This document shows, in pieces, positions 16,289 to 17,483 of a DNA stretch of 17,483 nt; position 1 is the first letter of the stretch, and the number at the start of each line of letters is the position of its first letter. The DNA comes from an uncultured Longilinea sp. (GTDB lineage: Bacteria; Chloroflexota; Anaerolineae; Anaerolineales; Anaerolineaceae). The notes under the pieces were generated by a model. It was not told where the DNA came from. It was given only the letters and a program-made list of their open reading frames with translations, and searched no databases. The position numbers and the translations under genes were made by a program. The stretch lies in contig CALMIB010000492.1 of the NCBI GenBank assembly GCA_937863945.1, positions 1 to 17,483 of the forward strand, written 5' to 3'.

Positions 16289-17483
16289 TCTCTTTCGTCA
16301 GCGTACCCTGGTATTCCTTGCTGCCCGCGTGCGCCCGCCAACCGCTCAACACAAACGGCAGCGGTCCGTCCGCCGGGATCCACTCTCCATTATACTTGCG
16401 CACCACGTGAACGTGCGTCCCGGTGGAACTGCCGCCCTCGCAGGAGGGGTGCCCAATCGGGTCGCCGGTGGTCAACGCCGCGCCGACCGGCGCGCGGTCT
16501 TTGGTGGCGATGTGCAAGTATAACAGCACCCAGCCGGTTTGCTCGCGGCCGTCGCCGTCCAGGTCCAGCACCACCACGCCGTTTTTCGAGCGCACCACCA
16601 CGCCGGATGCCGAAGCGGTGGCGTACTCTTCCGTATCGACGCAGCCCGACTCGGTGGTGGAGGGCGCGAAATCCAGGGCAGCCCAGGAACTGTTTGGCCC
16701 CCAGGCCGAATGCGGCCCGCCGGTGAAGCTCCACACGCGGCCAACCGGGAACGGCAGTTCCAGGTCGGGCTGCACCAGGTTGGGCGGGAACAACGGCTCC
16801 ACGGTTTGCGCGCGCAGCCAGGGGTTGCCGTACATGCGCTCGTACAGCTCGGCAAATCCGCCCGCGCCGTTCAACGCGCCCATCCAGCGCGGAAGGTCAT
16901 AGAGCTGTGCCAGCAGCACCTGCACAGCCGCCGTGCCGGCGTTCAGCGTCGGCGCCAGGCGAACCGTGCTTCCGTCCGCAAAAGTCAGGCTTTGCAGGCG
17001 GCCTTCCCGCCAGGCATAGTACCCGTGGGATAAATTGTGCACCGCCCAGGTGAGTTGCTTGTAAAGCCCCTGCCGGTCCAGGCTGACATAGCCCATCGGG
17101 TAATCGGTGAGGGCCAGGTTGGCGGGCTGTCCGTAAACCCAGCCGGCCTGGTATTCGATCAGGGCCAGCAGCAGGCGCGGATTGATGGAGGTTTCGGTCG
17201 CCACGCGCTGGATGACCCCCGCGCCGGTGTACCAGCCGTCATCCAGGTATTGCCGGTAGGTACTCATATACCCGCCCGCCTGATCGACGAACCCCTGAAT
17301 GTCAAAATCCAGCCCGGAAGGCGAATAGATCACCTCGCTGTCCGGAATGATGTTCTCGGTGGGGCCGGTTTCTCCCAGCCGGTTGGGGATGATCAACAAC
17401 TGGCCGGGCGGGATCATCTCCCAGGCCGGGATATCGTGGTCGGAGGTGATCTCGGAAGCCATCACGCCAAAACGGGCCGCCAG
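16224..17483 (-). CDS. LysM-M23 family cell-wall endopeptidase (upstream paralogue), 5' end off window
   Basis: The frame is open to the last base of the window, so the true start lies beyond it; the GTG-ATG at 17465-17460 is internal. The 419 visible residues begin inside a LysM domain (LAARFGVMASEI to PPGQLLIIP). The lysozyme-like region follows (INPRLLLALIEYQAG, glutamate about 110 counted from the window edge), then an M23 domain with H258, D271, H324, H357 and H359, all matching the downstream protein. The same Asp-rich insert occurs (DLDGDGREQTGW). The two proteins are clear tandem paralogues with shared order of domains. The stop at 16224 lies inside the downstream frame. It is presumably exported like its neighbour, but any signal sequence is outside the window. 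Confidence 0.9.
   Translation of the reverse strand: MAARFGVMASEITSDHDIPAWEMIPPGQLLIIPNRLGETGPTENIIPDSEVIYSPSGLDFDIQGFVDQAGGYMSTYRQYLDDGWYTGAGVIQRVATETSINPRLLLALIEYQAGWVYGQPANLALTDYPMGYVSLDRQGLYKQLTWAVHNLSHGYYAWREGRLQSLTFADGSTVRLAPTLNAGTAAVQVLLAQLYDLPRWMGALNGAGGFAELYERMYGNPWLRAQTVEPLFPPNLVQPDLELPFPVGRVWSFTGGPHSAWGPNSSWAALDFAPSTTESGCVDTEEYATASASGVVVRSKNGVVVLDLDGDGREQTGWVLLYLHIATKDRAPVGAALTTGDPIGHPSCEGGSSTGTHVHVVRKYNGEWIPADGPLPFVLSGWRAHAGSKEYQGTLTKENEIVTASPYGSFETRIGHTAE

Noticed and set aside
17460..17465. GTG/ATG at the right end as the true start of the upstream M23 gene
   Set aside because: The same frame stays open to base 17483 and encodes the continuation of a LysM domain, so these codons are internal and the gene is cut by the window edge.

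Overview
The window is about 17.5 kb of high-GC bacterial chromosome. It looks most like a member of Chloroflexota, probably Anaerolineae. That assignment is an inference from gene content (an archaeal/thermophile-type double-thioredoxin-fold oxidoreductase, a SAM-I riboswitch, tandem LysM/M23 lipoprotein-type enzymes) together with GC content; no rRNA or other definitive marker is present. Nothing here looks mobile: I see no IS, phage gene, tRNA, rRNA or CRISPR array.

Left block (1-7745, minus strand, transcribed right to left). A tightly packed series of metH, a YitJ-type homocysteine methyltransferase/methylenetetrahydrofolate reductase fusion, coaX, coaBC and a metallophosphoesterase cut by the left edge. 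A 5' leader upstream of metH carries a SAM-I riboswitch aptamer, an intrinsic terminator hairpin and a ribosome binding site, preceded by a plausible sigma-70 promoter. One-carbon/methionine synthesis is therefore very probably under SAM-dependent transcription attenuation. If no internal promoter intervenes, the first CoA-pathway steps (pantothenate kinase, then 4'-phosphopantetheine formation) are too.

Middle block (8094-14620, plus strand). A four-helix membrane protein overlaps selA. It is followed by an M24 metallopeptidase, tsaD, an ECF sigma factor overlapping its zinc anti-sigma factor by ATGA, a small zinc-ribbon protein, a protein disulfide oxidoreductase with two CxxC sites, and an OsmC-family peroxidase/redox protein. 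A strong terminator closes the block. The anti-sigma factor has its zinc-site residues (C10, H36, C40, C43) at almost exactly the spacing I recall for Streptomyces RsrA. With thiol-redox effectors downstream, I infer a SigR/RsrA-like thiol-stress module.

Right block (14711-17483, minus strand). Two tandem paralogous cell-envelope proteins combine LysM, a lysozyme-like middle region and an M23 (LytM-type) endopeptidase domain. The M23 domain is interrupted by a Ca-binding-like Asp loop. The upstream copy is cut by the right edge; its LysM remnant reads open to the last base.

Most genes are conserved housekeeping functions. The parts most worth a second look are the redox sigma module, the riboswitch-led methionine-CoA operon, the CoaBC with a substituted decarboxylase active site, the terminator-like hairpin inside the zinc-ribbon gene, and the tandem M23 proteins.
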